Assembly: GCA_017307855.1 (NCBI GenBank)
Contig: JAFKGD010000017.1
Span: 1 to 64,000 of the forward strand
From: Burkholderiales bacterium
GTDB lineage: Bacteria; Pseudomonadota; Gammaproteobacteria; Burkholderiales; Burkholderiaceae_C
DNA length: 64,000 nucleotides
Direction of reading: 5' to 3'
Shown: piece after piece, positions 1 through 8,735 of the stretch
Layout of the letters: every line of letters begins with the position of its first letter
Position numbering within the stretch: position 1 is the stretch's first letter
Made by a program: the position numbers and the translations under genes
The notes under the pieces: model-generated
What the model saw: only the letters and a program-made list of their open reading frames with translations
The model's database searches: none
Told to the model about the DNA's origin: nothing

Positions 1-165
1 GCGGCGCGCGCGCTCGGCCGCCTGCACGGCCTCATCCACGTCGGCCGCCGTGGCCGCATGAAGGCGCGCCACCGTGCTGCCGTCGTGCGGGTATTCGGTC
101 GTGTACTCGGGGCCGCTGGCGTCGCGCCACTGGCCGGCGATCAGGCTCTTGAGTTGTTCTGTCAT
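1..165 (-). CDS. Aldehyde dehydrogenase, N-terminal fragment (runs off the window)
   Basis: Only the first 55 codons are inside the window; the gene continues past position 1. The start (MTEQLKSLIAGQWRDASG) followed by an acidic/alanine segment (ATAADVDEAVQAAERARR) is the usual N-terminus of NAD(P)+-dependent aldehyde dehydrogenases, where the first strand pair carries the IAGQW motif. Catalytic Cys and Glu lie outside the window and cannot be checked. The ATG at 163-165 lies 14 nt after the stop of the aspartate-dehydrogenase-like gene, so it is probably the next cistron of the operon starting near 9082. By family it would oxidise an aldehyde to an acid; in this cluster the aldehyde could come from the ThDP enzyme upstream, which is inference. 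Confidence 0.75.
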   Translation of the reverse strand, partial: MTEQLKSLIAGQWRDASGPEYTTEYPHDGSTVARLHAATAADVDEAVQAAERARR

Positions 166-179
166 CGTCTTCTCGCGGA

Positions 180-971
180 TCAGAGCGTCACGGGCGCGGC
201 GCGGTTATTGAGGAAACGCACGGCCGACAGCACGGTGAGCGCCGAGGTCTTGGGGTTGTCGGGCAACGGCTTGCCGCGCATGGTGATGCGCATCTCGCCG
301 AAGGCACCGCGCACGTCGATCTCGTGGATGTTCTCGGTCACGCCCGGGTCGGCGATCAGGCGCGCGCGCGTGGCATCCAGGCCCAGGCCGGCCAGCGACA
401 CCGTGGCCGCCACGTTGGCGTTCTTCGGATACAGGCGCGCGGCTTCGCGCGCGCTGGCCTCGAGGATCACCACGGGCTCTTTGAGGTTGTCGAGGTCGGC
501 GACCTGCTCGGCCGGCGATCCACGCCATCCGGTGGGCGGCTTGCGGCCGGTGTAGGTGACTTCGTCGAGGCCGGCCAGACGCGCGGCCGCGATCGCGTCC
601 ACGCCACCGATCGCGCCCGACAGCAGGTGCACCTGCGTGCCGCCTTTCTTCGCCGCTTCTTCCAGCCGTTCGGGCAGGCCGGGGTCGGACAGCGCGCCGA
701 TCGACAGCACGGCGGCTTCGATGCCGCGCTCCAGCGCCGGCACCACGTGTTCCACCAGCGCGGTGTGGCCGGCGCATTCGATCACCAGGCCAACGCCCTC
801 GGCGGGCACGGCCGTGACGGCCTGAGCCGCGTCGCCGAGCTGCGCCTGCACGTCGGTCAGCGCCGCTTCGGGCACGACCACGTGCGTGATGCGCACCGAG
901 GCATTGGGCGCCATGCGCTCGAACACCGAACGGCCGATGGCGCCGAAGCCGATCATGGTGACTTTGTGCAT
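180..971 (-). CDS. L-aspartate dehydrogenase-like protein (NadX family)
   Basis: 263 residues, the usual family length, with a Rossmann motif GFGAIG at residues 8-13. The central segment [17 protein letters not shown] and the later [14 protein letters not shown] and [15 protein letters not shown] blocks are typical of the aspartate dehydrogenase domain. Known members oxidatively deaminate L-aspartate to oxaloacetate via iminoaspartate using NAD(P)+. The chosen ATG (969-971) lies 1 nt past the stop of the ThDP enzyme gene; an upstream in-frame start would add 24 Arg-rich residues overlapping that gene and is less likely. Its neighbours are transport and aldehyde-metabolism genes and no nadA/nadB is nearby, so a catabolic role on an amino acid or imine is more likely than NAD synthesis. 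The substrate is unproven. Confidence 0.8.
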   Translation of the reverse strand: MHKVTMIGFGAIGRSVFERMAPNASVRITHVVVPEAALTDVQAQLGDAAQAVTAVPAEGVGLVIECAGHTALVEHVVPALERGIEAAVLSIGALSDPGLPERLEEAAKKGGTQVHLLSGAIGGVDAIAAARLAGLDEVTYTGRKPPTGWRGSPAEQVADLDNLKEPVVILEASAREAARLYPKNANVAATVSLAGLGLDATRARLIADPGVTENIHEIDVRGAFGEMRITMRGKPLPDNPKTSALTVLSAVRFLNNRAAPVTL

Positions 972-972
972 G

Positions 973-2652
973 TCAGTCCCCCTTCTGCGTCGGTTCTTTC
1001 TTCGGCGGGCCGGCGAACTTGGCCGCGAACGGGCCCCACGCATCCATGTCGATCTCCAGCACCACGGGACCGGTCTTGCCCAGCGCTTCGGCCAGGGTGG
1101 CTTCGACGGTGGACGGATCGCTGCTCTTCAGGTGCGGCACCTGCAGGCTGGCGCAGAACTGCGAGAAATCCGGCGTGTGCAGTTCCACGTAGGCGTGGCG
1201 GCTGCCGTAGATGTCGTCCTGGATGTTCTTGATGACGCCGTAGCGCTTGTCGTTCATCACGATGAACAGCACGTCGGCCTTCTCTTGCGCAGCGCAGGCG
1301 AGTTCGCCCACGTTGAGCATGAAGCCGCCGTCGCCGCACAGCGACAGCGTCTTGCGGCCGAGCTTGAATTCGGTGTCGGCCACGGCCGCGCCCACGCCCA
1401 TCGCCAGGCCCTGGCCGATGCCGCCGCCCAGGGCGTGCACGCCGGCGCGCGGATGGTCGAGCACCGGCGCGCGGTTGCCCCACATGCTGTTGGACAGCGT
1501 GATGTCACGCACCCACCAGATGTTCCTGCCGGCGACCTTGCCGATCGCGTCCTGCAGGCGCACGTAGGGGCCGAGCGTGCCGTTGACCAGCGTGGTGGCC
1601 TCGCCGCGCGTCTGCTTCACGTCGGTGGCGAACTTCGGGTCGATGGCCATGCGGCCTTCGAGCCGGTCGGCCAGCGCGTCGAGCGCGAGCTGCGCGTCGC
1701 CGTGCACGAACAGCTCGCTGGTATAGCCCCGGTTGTCGGCCAGCGCATTCGCGTCGATGCGAAAGCGCGTCGCCGGCAGCTTGAGGTGGTAGCCCAGCGT
1801 TTCGTTGCTGCGCAGGCGCGTGCCCACGGCCAGCATGGCGTCGACCGTCTGGTAGAAGTTCTCGGTGGGCTTCTGCAGGTTGTACGAGCCCAGCGACAGT
1901 GGATGGTCTTCGGCCACGATGCCGCGGCCCTGCACCGAGCTGATCACGGCAAAGCCCATGTCGGCCAGGCGCTTCGCGGCCTTCGCCGCGCCGCGCGCGC
2001 CACCCCCGAGCCACAGCAGCGGGCGCTTGGCGGTGAGCAGGCGCTCGGCCAGCGCGTCGATGGCCGACGGCTGCGGCTGCACCGGCGGCACGGCCACCGG
2101 CGAGAGATCGGCCGGCAGGTCCATCAGCATCTTCTGCACGTCGATCGGGATCTCGATCGACACCGGGCCGCAGGGCGGCGTCTGGGCGATGCGCACGGCC
2201 TCGCGCAAGGTGGCGAGAGCCGTTTCGGGATTGCGGATGCGGAAGGCGTCCTTGCCCACGGCGCGGAGCATGGCCAGCTGCGCCGGATGCTCGTGGATGA
2301 AGCCCAGGTCGCGGTCGAGGAAGGGCGATTCGATCTGGCCCGTGAGATGCAGCAGCGGCGTGCCGGCGGTGATGGCCTCCACCATGGCGCCCGCAGCGTT
2401 GCCCGAGCCCGTGCCCGTGCTGGTGACGAACACGCCCAGCGTGCCCGACACACGCGCATACGCGTCGGCCATGTTGCAGGCCCCGGCCTCGCCGCGCGAG
2501 GACACGAAGCGCAGCTTGCCGCGCGTGTGGAACGCATCGAGGATCGGCATGTTGTGGATCGAGATCACGCCGAATGCGGCGCGCACGCCGCATTCCTCCA
2601 GGAAACGCGCGACGAGTTCGCCGACGGTGATGCGGATGGGGGCGGAGGTCAT
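973..2652 (-). CDS. Thiamine diphosphate-dependent enzyme (acetolactate synthase / benzoylformate decarboxylase superfamily)
   Basis: 559 residues with the three-domain order of the family: an N-terminal PYR domain with the ThDP-activating Glu (E55 in the context [17 protein letters not shown]), a central domain with [18 protein letters not shown], and a C-terminal PP domain with the ThDP/Mg motif beginning [12 protein letters not shown] near residue 440 and ending at the ND of IVMNDKRYG. Such enzymes decarboxylate or ligate 2-oxo acids. It begins with an ATGA overlap on the IclR gene and is followed by aspartate-dehydrogenase and aldehyde-dehydrogenase genes. A 2-oxo acid decarboxylase feeding an aldehyde to the aldehyde dehydrogenase is an attractive but unproven reading. 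No small regulatory subunit (IlvH-like) is adjacent, which argues against biosynthetic acetolactate synthase. Confidence 0.85.
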   Translation of the reverse strand: MTSAPIRITVGELVARFLEECGVRAAFGVISIHNMPILDAFHTRGKLRFVSSRGEAGACNMADAYARVSGTLGVFVTSTGTGSGNAAGAMVEAITAGTPLLHLTGQIESPFLDRDLGFIHEHPAQLAMLRAVGKDAFRIRNPETALATLREAVRIAQTPPCGPVSIEIPIDVQKMLMDLPADLSPVAVPPVQPQPSAIDALAERLLTAKRPLLWLGGGARGAAKAAKRLADMGFAVISSVQGRGIVAEDHPLSLGSYNLQKPTENFYQTVDAMLAVGTRLRSNETLGYHLKLPATRFRIDANALADNRGYTSELFVHGDAQLALDALADRLEGRMAIDPKFATDVKQTRGEATTLVNGTLGPYVRLQDAIGKVAGRNIWWVRDITLSNSMWGNRAPVLDHPRAGVHALGGGIGQGLAMGVGAAVADTEFKLGRKTLSLCGDGGFMLNVGELACAAQEKADVLFIVMNDKRYGVIKNIQDDIYGSRHAYVELHTPDFSQFCASLQVPHLKSSDPSTVEATLAEALGKTGPVVLEIDMDAWGPFAAKFAGPPKKEPTQKGD

Positions 2653-3518
2653 GCTGCCAGGTATTCCTTGTTGGCGTTGTTCGTGGTGTTCTTGGTGCCC
2701 CTGGCGGGGGGCCAGCCGCCGGCGTCACCCGGTTGCGGCAGGTGGCTGATGCGCTGCGTGAGCACGGCGGCGGCGCGGCGGGTTTCGCCCACCAGGGTTT
2801 CGACCTGCGCGCCGTCCACGGTCTGTGCCGGCACGGTGATGCTCACCACGGCCACCACCTCGCGGCCGTCGTTGAAGACCGGCGCGGCGATGGTGGAGAT
2901 GCCGTTCTCGAAACCGCCCTGGCTCATGCCCCAGCCGGCTTCGAAGTCGCGGTCGACCAGCGCCTTGAGCTGCGCCAGCGTGGTCGGCGTCTGCGGCGTG
3001 TAGGCCGGCAGTTCGCCTTCGGGATAGATGCCCTGCAGCGCCGCCATGTCGAGCCCGCCCAGCAGCACGCGGCCGAGCACGGTGGCGTGCACCGGCAGGC
3101 GCGCGCCCACCTGGATGGAATGGAACATCGCGTTGTGGCCGGCCACCTTCGCCACGAAGACTGCTTCGCGGCCGTCGCGCACGACGAGGTGGGCCGAGTA
3201 GCCGGTGGCGTCGCGCAGGGCCTCGATCACGGGACGTCCGAGTTCGGTCAGCTCCATCGAGGCGAGGAACTCGAAGCCCAGGCGCAGCACGCCAATGCCC
3301 AGCTTGTAGCTGTTGCCATCGCCCACGCGCTCGACGAAGCCGGTGTGCTCCAGCGTGTGCAGGATGCGGAACACCGACGCACGTGGCAGGCCCAGGCGGC
3401 GCGAGAGCTCGGCGCCGGTGAGCTCGCGGTCGTCACGCGTGAATTGCGACAGCAGCTGCAGGCCGCGCAGCAGCGCGGGCACGAGATAGCGGTCATCCAT
3501 GTCGGCGGCGACGTTCAT
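2649..3518 (-). CDS. IclR-family transcriptional regulator
   Basis: 289 residues from the ATG at 3516-3518, which overlaps the hydrolase stop as ATGA; a second ATG six codons later (3500) is possible. The N-terminal winged helix-turn-helix (ELSRRLGLPRASVFRILHTL) is followed by the effector-binding IclR domain, with PVHATVLGRVLL and a C-terminal GISTIAAPVFNDGREVVAVVS. IclR proteins usually control catabolic operons in response to a pathway intermediate. This one is encoded inside the operon it presumably controls; candidate operators are the dyads at 9116-9158. The last ~26 residues (GDAGGWPPARGTKNTTNNAN and onward) are low-complexity, follow the normal end of the domain and are encoded by GC-rich hairpin-prone DNA. 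Confidence 0.88.
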   Translation of the reverse strand: MNVAADMDDRYLVPALLRGLQLLSQFTRDDRELTGAELSRRLGLPRASVFRILHTLEHTGFVERVGDGNSYKLGIGVLRLGFEFLASMELTELGRPVIEALRDATGYSAHLVVRDGREAVFVAKVAGHNAMFHSIQVGARLPVHATVLGRVLLGGLDMAALQGIYPEGELPAYTPQTPTTLAQLKALVDRDFEAGWGMSQGGFENGISTIAAPVFNDGREVVAVVSITVPAQTVDGAQVETLVGETRRAAAVLTQRISHLPQPGDAGGWPPARGTKNTTNNANKEYLAA

Positions 3519-4384
3519 GCGGATTCCTTGGTTGTCGGGGCCAGGCCCAGCAGCCGGGTGACCTGCGCGGCGGCTTCCAGCGCGCACGCGTGGCCCACTT
3601 CGCCCAGGTCTTGCCAGGGCACGCCGGCCTCGCGCGCCACGGCCTGGCAACCGGCGGGCGGTGTGATGGTGTCGGCGCTGCCGCTGGCCACGGTGAAGGG
3701 CAGGGCCGGCTGGTGCGCCCGCACGCGCGCGATGTCGGCGCCCAGCTGGCCGGTGGAGAGCATGCGCGCGGCCTGCGTGTAGCCGGCCGGATCGATGGCG
3801 GCCATGATGTTCTTCACATAGGCGACCAGCGCCGCCGGCGCCTCGCCCGACAGCATGGCACTGCCGCGTTTGTCGGCGATGCCCTGCGGCCCCAGCGATT
3901 GCAGCGTGGCCAGACGGTCGCCCAGCTTCTTTTCGCGCTCCGCGGCCGGCGCGTCGCCATAGCCGCGCGCGGGCGACAGCAGCACCACGCCGGCCACGCG
4001 GCCGGGCCGCGCGAGCGTGGCGGCGGCGGCCGTCAGCGCGCCCAGCGAGTGGCCGGCCAGCACGAAGGGCTCGTCGAGGCCGAGCGCATCGAGCCAGTCC
4101 CACAGGCGCTCGGCGTAGTCGGCGGCCACGGGCGAAGCCGGCGCCAGATGCGTGCTGGCGCCGTAGCCCGGCGCGTCCCAGGCGAGCACGCGCACGTCGT
4201 CGCGGCCGTCGGCCGCTTCGAGCTGCCGCAGCCAGCTGCCCGACGCCGAGCCGATGCCGTGCAGCAGCACGTGCGTCACGCGCGGAGCGCGCCCCGCCAT
4301 GCGGTGCTGCACGCGCGCGCCATCGCCCAGCGACGTGGTCTGCGGCGCGAACTTCGCGAGGGTTTCGGCGGTGGCGGGCGTCAT
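3515..4384 (-). CDS. Alpha/beta-fold hydrolase
   Basis: 289 residues. Visible alpha/beta hydrolase features are the oxyanion motif HGIGSASGSW after strand 3, the nucleophile elbow GHSLGA (Ser), an acid candidate in SGSADTITPP and a catalytic His in EVGHACALE near the C-terminus. The fold covers C-C hydrolases of meta-cleavage pathways, esterases and lactonases; sequence alone does not decide between them. It sits 28 nt after the cupin gene and overlaps the IclR gene by ATGA, so it is in the same transcript. A hydrolytic step after oxidative cleavage by the cupin would fit the order of genes, as inference. Confidence 0.85.
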   Translation of the reverse strand: MTPATAETLAKFAPQTTSLGDGARVQHRMAGRAPRVTHVLLHGIGSASGSWLRQLEAADGRDDVRVLAWDAPGYGASTHLAPASPVAADYAERLWDWLDALGLDEPFVLAGHSLGALTAAAATLARPGRVAGVVLLSPARGYGDAPAAEREKKLGDRLATLQSLGPQGIADKRGSAMLSGEAPAALVAYVKNIMAAIDPAGYTQAARMLSTGQLGADIARVRAHQPALPFTVASGSADTITPPAGCQAVAREAGVPWQDLGEVGHACALEAAAQVTRLLGLAPTTKESA

Positions 4385-4412
4385 GGCAGCGGCGCTGTCG
4401 TCGGAGCCTGCG

Positions 4413-5030
4413 TCAGCGGCCCAGCTTCTTCTTGAGCTCGGCGAGTTCGGAGCCGGGCGGATAGTTGGGGATGCGCGGCTTGGGTGCGCCGAGCATCACG
4501 CACATCAGCGCGTCTTCCTCGCCGATGTTGTGCTCTTCGCGGTACACGCCCGGGGGCACCGAGATCAGGTCGCGCTCGCCGAGTTCGGCTTCCCACTTCT
4601 GGCCGTCCTTCTCGCAGACGACCTTCATCCGGCCGCGCATGACGAAGAAGATTTCTTCCACGTCGTAGTGGATGTGCGAGGGGCCGATGTTGCCGGCCGG
4701 GATCAGCATGGTCGAGAACGTGAAGTGGCCGGCCTGCACGGTGTTGTTGTCGTTGTGCACGCCGGCGGCGCCGGTGCCCACGTAGCGCATCTGCGCACGA
4801 CGGTAGGTGGGGTTGAAGTCGGCCTGGAACTTCAGCGCGTCCCAGTCGTACTTGCGGGTGGACTTGCGCGCCACGCGCGACTCCATCCACTGCTCGAAGG
4901 TCTGGCCCTCGGCCTGCATCATGGCCTTCTGGATCTCCGCCTCGGGCGGGATGTTGGCGTCCTGCAGGCCGCGCTCGTTGAAGACCGGCTCGTTGGAGGC
5001 CAGCACGTTGGGGGGAACGGCAGCGTTCAT
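4413..5030 (-). CDS. Cupin-domain protein, possible dioxygenase or isomerase
   Basis: 205 residues with one cupin barrel. Motif 1 shows the metal ligands as HIHYDVEEIFFVMRG (H-x-H then Glu), motif 2 as PPGVYREEHN with the third His, so a mononuclear metal site appears intact. The N-terminal ~90 residues (including FEQWMESRVARKSTRKYDW) precede the barrel and resemble no domain that I can name. Single-domain cupins of this length include dioxygenases, isomerases and decarboxylases. Its position between an SDR and an alpha/beta hydrolase in a catabolic operon favours an enzyme over a storage or regulatory role. The exact reaction is unknown. Confidence 0.8.
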   Translation of the reverse strand: MNAAVPPNVLASNEPVFNERGLQDANIPPEAEIQKAMMQAEGQTFEQWMESRVARKSTRKYDWDALKFQADFNPTYRRAQMRYVGTGAAGVHNDNNTVQAGHFTFSTMLIPAGNIGPSHIHYDVEEIFFVMRGRMKVVCEKDGQKWEAELGERDLISVPPGVYREEHNIGEEDALMCVMLGAPKPRIPNYPPGSELAELKKKLGR

Positions 5031-5063
5031 GGGGTTGCTCCTTGCAAAGAAACGACGTTGATA

Positions 5064-5846
5064 TCAGTTCATGACGAAGCCGCCGTTGACCGGCAGCAAC
5101 TGGCCCGTGACGAAGCCGGCCGAACGCGTGAGCAGGAACAGCGCGGCGGCATGCAGGTCTTCGGGCACCTGCGGGCGCTGGATGGCGCGGCCCTGCAGGT
5201 AGTAGGCGTGCCGCTCTTCCGGCACGTATTCGGTGGCCTCGACCAGGGTGAGGCCGGGCGCGATGGCGTTGACGGTGATGCCGTCGGCACCCAGCTCGCG
5301 CGCCATGCTGCGCGTCATCGCGATGACGGCGCCCTTGCTGGCCACGTAGGCCATGAGTCGCGGCGCGCCCCACAGCGCCGTGTCCGACGCGAGGTTGACC
5401 ACGCGGCCCGAGCCGCTGGCGGCCAGATGGCGGCGCGCGGCATTGGTCACCAGCCAGGTGCCGCGCACGTTGACGTCCATCACGCGGTCGAACATATCGA
5501 CAGCGAGCTGGTCCATGGTCTTGCCGCCCGAGTTGGTGATGGCCGCGTTGTTGATCAGGCCGTCGAGGCCGCCGAGCCACTCCGCAGCCTCGGCCACGCC
5601 GGCTTCGATGGCGGCCGGATCGAGCAGGTCCATCGGCACGTAGTGGGCAGCGTCGCCCAGCTGCTGCGCCACCTGGCGGCCCTGCTCGTGCAGCACGTCG
5701 GACAGCACGACGCGCGCACCGGCATCCACGAGCGCGCGCGCGAAGCTCTCGCCCAGCCCGCGGGCCGCGCCCGTGACGAGCACGCGGCGGCCGTCGAGCC
5801 GGATTTCGGAGGAATTGCTGGCAGTCATGTCCATCGTGCCGCTCAT
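5064..5846 (-). CDS. SDR-family NAD(P)-dependent oxidoreductase
   Basis: 260 residues from the ATG at 5844-5846, which overlaps the permease stop as ATGA; internal ATGs at 5834 and 5828 are alternatives. Classical SDR features are complete: cofactor motif TGAARGLG, structural NNAAITNSGG, catalytic Ser in NLASDTALWG, and Y-x-x-x-K as YVASK, then NAIAPG. The C-terminus GQLLPVNGGFVMN is typical of the FabG-like group. It would interconvert an alcohol and a ketone, probably on the imported compound or an early intermediate. It lies between the transporter genes and the cupin. Confidence 0.88.
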   Translation of the reverse strand: MSGTMDMTASNSSEIRLDGRRVLVTGAARGLGESFARALVDAGARVVLSDVLHEQGRQVAQQLGDAAHYVPMDLLDPAAIEAGVAEAAEWLGGLDGLINNAAITNSGGKTMDQLAVDMFDRVMDVNVRGTWLVTNAARRHLAASGSGRVVNLASDTALWGAPRLMAYVASKGAVIAMTRSMARELGADGITVNAIAPGLTLVEATEYVPEERHAYYLQGRAIQRPQVPEDLHAAALFLLTRSAGFVTGQLLPVNGGFVMN

Positions 5847-6628
5847 GCCGAACGCCGCTCGGCGCTGGGCAGGTAGTGCAGTACCTTGCGCTCGGCGATC
5901 ACCACGGCGTAGTACGCCACGATGCCGATCACGGTGAGCGCGCCGATCACCACGAACACGCCGGCCGTATTGCCCTGGCCTTCGAAGAAGGTCAGCAGGT
6001 AGCCCAGGCCCATGTTGCCGCCCACCAGTTCGCCCACCACCACGCCGATCACGGCGAGCGTGGAGCCGATGCGCAGGCCCGAGAACAGCGGCGGCAGCGT
6101 GGTCGGGAACTCGACCATGCGGAACACCTGGCCGCGCGTGGCCGAGAACGACCGCGCGAGGTTGATGATGTCGTGGTCCATGGCGCGCATGGCCGACAGC
6201 ACGTTGATCAGCACCGGGAAGAACACGATCAGGATGGCCACCAGGATCTTGGGATAGACCGTGTAGCCCAGCCACATCACGAACAGCGGCGCGAACGCCA
6301 CCTTGGGCGCGATCTGCAGCGCCAGCAGGTAGGGCGAGAGCACCGCCTCCACGCGCGGCGACAGCCCCAGCGCATAGCCGATGCCCGCGCCCAGGGCCGA
6401 GCCCAGGATGAAGCCCACTACCACTTCGAGCGCGGTGATGCCCGAGTGCCACAGCAGGCGCTCGGTGCCCCAGATGCGCACGGCCTCGCGGCAGACGTCC
6501 GAGAAGCTGGGCAGCACGAACGACGGCATGCCCAGCCAGCCCGGAACGAACTCCCAGACCAGCAGGAAGATGACCAGGACGGCCAGGCTCCAGCCGGCGG
6601 TGATCAGGCGTTCGCGTTGCGGATTCAT
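5843..6628 (-). CDS. ABC transporter permease (TauC/SsuC-like)
   Basis: 261 residues from the ATG at 6626-6628; a longer frame would add 41 poorly conserved residues and overlap the repeat at 6673. About six membrane segments are visible, and the cytoplasmic loop that docks the ATPase (the EAA-type region NLARSFSATRGQVFRMVEFP) is followed by LPPLFSGLRIGSTLAVIGVV. This is the nitrate/sulfonate/taurine importer class. It works with the binding protein at 6777-7775 and the ATPase at 7929-8735. A structured intergenic region (6629-6776) separates it from the binding-protein gene and may lower its expression relative to that gene. Confidence 0.88.
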   Translation of the reverse strand: MNPQRERLITAGWSLAVLVIFLLVWEFVPGWLGMPSFVLPSFSDVCREAVRIWGTERLLWHSGITALEVVVGFILGSALGAGIGYALGLSPRVEAVLSPYLLALQIAPKVAFAPLFVMWLGYTVYPKILVAILIVFFPVLINVLSAMRAMDHDIINLARSFSATRGQVFRMVEFPTTLPPLFSGLRIGSTLAVIGVVVGELVGGNMGLGYLLTFFEGQGNTAGVFVVIGALTVIGIVAYYAVVIAERKVLHYLPSAERRSA

Positions 6629-6672
6629 GAATGTGCGATCTAAGAAGCGGATGGTGGTGTAGCGCGGACCGA

Positions 6673-6738
6673 GGCCAGGGACACCGCGGAACCGGCTGTG
6701 CCGGGCCGCTGGTGTCGCCCCCTCGCAGGGGGTTGGCG
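6673..6738 (-). repeat. 66-bp structured repeat, copy 1
   Basis: Read on the minus strand this stretch begins CGCCAACCCCCTGCGAGGGG and ends CGGTGTCCCTGGCC. It matches 42810-42875 over its full 66 bp with four mismatches by my count. It can fold: CCCCC/GGGGG around TGCGA, and GACACC pairing with GGTGTC around an inner stem. It starts 38 nt downstream of the binding-protein stop codon, in the direction of transcription. The second copy has the same orientation and a similar distance from the dnaN stop. Confidence 0.8.
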
Positions 6739-6740
6739 AA

Positions 6741-6758
6741 CCTTGGCGCAAGCCAAGG
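6741..6758 (-). other. Stem-loop directly after the binding-protein gene
   Basis: CCTTGGC-GCAA-GCCAAGG, a perfect 7-bp stem with a 4-nt loop, 18 nt downstream of the binding-protein stop codon on the transcribed strand and just before the 66-bp repeat. No T-run follows, so it is not a simple intrinsic terminator. A processing or mRNA-stabilising hairpin that keeps binding-protein message in excess over permease message is a plausible role (inference). Confidence 0.5.
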
Positions 6759-6776
6759 GAAGCCGGGGGGTGATCC

Positions 6777-7775
6777 TTATTTCACGAACTGGTTCGTGTA
6801 GAGGTCCTTCAGCGGGACTTCCTTCTGCACGATGTTGTTGCCCACGTAGAACTTCTGCAGCTCGCCCAGGCGCGCCTCGTCCATGGTGCCCGGCACCTTC
6901 TGGTTGGCGTAGACGTACTTGTTGTACATCTCGAAGGTCTTCTGCATGGTGGCTTCCTTGCCCTTGTGCTGGGGCATGGCGGCCACGTATTCGACCGCAG
7001 CCTGCTTGGGGTTGGCCATGATGTCCTTCATGCCGCGCAGCGTGGCACGGACGAGCTTCTGCACCAGCTGCGGGTTCTCGGCGATGGTCTTGTCGGAGAC
7101 CAGGATGGCCTGGGCCATGCTCTTGAAGTACACGTCGGCCGGGATGATGCTGACCTTGGCGCCAGCTTCCATGGCCGACACCGTCCAGTCGGGCACGGCG
7201 GCCATGGCCGCGGCCTTGCGGCTGGCGAACAGCTGCCACACGCCCGCGGGGCCGGCGGCCTGGATGTCCAGGTCGTTCTTGGTCATGCCCGACTTGGAGA
7301 GCATGCCCAGCAGGGCGTAGTAGCCGGTGTCGGTGTAGGCGATGGTGGTGACCGTCTTGCCGCGCAGTTCGCGCGGGCTTTCGATGCGCTCGTCCTCGTG
7401 GCTGACCAGCTGCATCAGCGAGCCGGCACCCAGCACGGCCACGGCCTTGACGGGGATGCCCTGGGCGCGCGCGATGATGGGCGTGTCGCCGATGGCACCG
7501 CCGATGACGGCGTTGCCCGCGCCCACCTGCTTGGCGACGTCGACGCCGCCGCGGCCGGCCACGAACTTCACATCCAGGCCTTCGGCCTTGTAGTAGCCCT
7601 TGGCCTGGGCCAGCACCCACGGACCGAACGCCGGCAGCGTGGCGCTGGAGGGCAGCAGGTAGGTGATCTCCTGCAGCGCCTGGGCCGAGGCCGCCAGGGG
7701 CGCGCCGAGGGCGCAGGCGGCGGCGAGCGCCAGGCAGGCACGGCGGGTGGCCGAGGCAACGGGACGGAAGCTCAT
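6777..7775 (-). CDS. ABC transporter substrate-binding protein (SsuA/TauA/NMT1-like)
   Basis: 332 residues from the ATG at 7773-7775. An N-terminal signal peptide ends near LAASAQA, so the protein should act in the periplasm. The mature part begins LQEITYLLPSSATLPAFGPW, with the pattern of type-2 periplasmic binding proteins of the nitrate/sulfonate/taurine group (VLAQAKGYYKAEGLDVKFV, a GG-rich hinge, and SPRELRGKTVTTIAYTDTG). Ligands of this family include sulfonates, nitrate, thiamine precursors and aromatic acids; the pocket cannot be read from sequence. It is the central cistron of the importer, and the operon's enzymes suggest an organic acid or aromatic ketone-like substrate (inference). 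Confidence 0.88.
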   Translation of the reverse strand: MSFRPVASATRRACLALAAACALGAPLAASAQALQEITYLLPSSATLPAFGPWVLAQAKGYYKAEGLDVKFVAGRGGVDVAKQVGAGNAVIGGAIGDTPIIARAQGIPVKAVAVLGAGSLMQLVSHEDERIESPRELRGKTVTTIAYTDTGYYALLGMLSKSGMTKNDLDIQAAGPAGVWQLFASRKAAAMAAVPDWTVSAMEAGAKVSIIPADVYFKSMAQAILVSDKTIAENPQLVQKLVRATLRGMKDIMANPKQAAVEYVAAMPQHKGKEATMQKTFEMYNKYVYANQKVPGTMDEARLGELQKFYVGNNIVQKEVPLKDLYTNQFVK

Positions 7776-7928
7776 GGTGTTCTCCAGATCAGAGAGTTGG
7801 GTTGCAGGAAAGGGAAACGGATCGAGCACGCAATGCGCTGCATTGCCCGCCACGGCTTGGCCGGGGCCACGCGCGAGCGGCTCCCTCGGGGGGCAGCGAG
7901 CTACGCGGAGCGAGCGAGCGTGTGGGCA

Positions 7929-8735
7929 TCAGTGCACTTCGGTGTTGGCATCGAGCTTGAGCAGGTCCATCAACTGGCCCACGTAGCCGCCCACGCGCTC
8001 GTGCTTGCGGCGCTGCATGGGGTTGTCGCGGCCGGGGATGTCGACCGGGATCTGCTCGATGATGGTGCCGGGGCGTTCGCTCATCACCAGGATGCGGTCG
8101 GACAGCGCGACGGCCTCGACCAGGTCGTGGGTGATGAACAGCACCGTCTTGCCGTGTTCCTTGACGGTGCGGGCCAGGTCCTGCTGCAGGATCATCTTGG
8201 TCTGCGCGTCGAGCGCGGAGAAGGGCTCGTCCATCAGCAGCACCTGGGGATCGACCGCGAGCGTGCGCGCCATGGCGGCGCGCTGGCGCATGCCGCCCGA
8301 CAGCTGGTGGGGGTAGTGGCCGCCGAAGCCGGTCAGGTGGCACTGATCGAGCAGCCGCTCGGACGTGGCCTTGCGGTCGGCCTTCTTCACGCCGCGCAGC
8401 TCGAGACCGAACTCCACGTTCTCGGCGATGGTGCGCCAGGGCATGAGCAGGTCTTTCTGCAGCATGAAGGCGACGTGGCGGTTGGGGCCCGACACTTCGT
8501 GGCCGCCCACCTTCACGGTGCCGGCGGAGGGCCTGGCCAGGCCGGAGCCCATGTTGAGTAGCGTGCTCTTGCCGCAGCCCGAGGGGCCGATGATGGACAC
8601 CACCTCGCCGGGCTGGATGGCGAAGGTGACGTTGGTGGCGGCCAGCACCTCACCCGAAGTGCCGCGCGCCGGGAAGCGCTTGTCGACACCGATGAACTCG
8701 ATCGCGGGCGTGCCCGCCGCAGGCACGGCACTCAT
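7929..8735 (-). CDS. ABC transporter ATP-binding protein (TauB/SsuB-like)
   Basis: 268 residues from the ATG at 8733-8735, which overlaps the ferredoxin stop as ATGA. Walker A is GPSGCGKST, the Q-loop lies in FMLQKDLLMPWR, the signature is LSGGMRQRAAMARTL, Walker B is VLLMDEPFSALD and the switch His is in FITHDLVEA. All residues for ATP hydrolysis are present. A 153-nt gap follows before the binding-protein gene; it is GC-rich, contains no gene, and may hold regulatory structure. The protein energises the importer formed with 5843-6628 and 6777-7775. Confidence 0.9.
   Translation of the reverse strand: MSAVPAAGTPAIEFIGVDKRFPARGTSGEVLAATNVTFAIQPGEVVSIIGPSGCGKSTLLNMGSGLARPSAGTVKVGGHEVSGPNRHVAFMLQKDLLMPWRTIAENVEFGLELRGVKKADRKATSERLLDQCHLTGFGGHYPHQLSGGMRQRAAMARTLAVDPQVLLMDEPFSALDAQTKMILQQDLARTVKEHGKTVLFITHDLVEAVALSDRILVMSERPGTIIEQIPVDIPGRDNPMQRRKHERVGGYVGQLMDLLKLDANTEVH

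Noticed and set aside
973..2652. Biosynthetic acetolactate synthase (ilvB) assignment
   Set aside because: No IlvH-type regulatory subunit or ilvC nearby, and the catabolic operon context argues for another ThDP reaction.
7776..7928. Possible small gene between the ATPase and binding-protein genes
   Set aside because: The 153-nt stretch has only GC-rich shadow frames and no ribosome-binding site; it looks like structured intergenic DNA.
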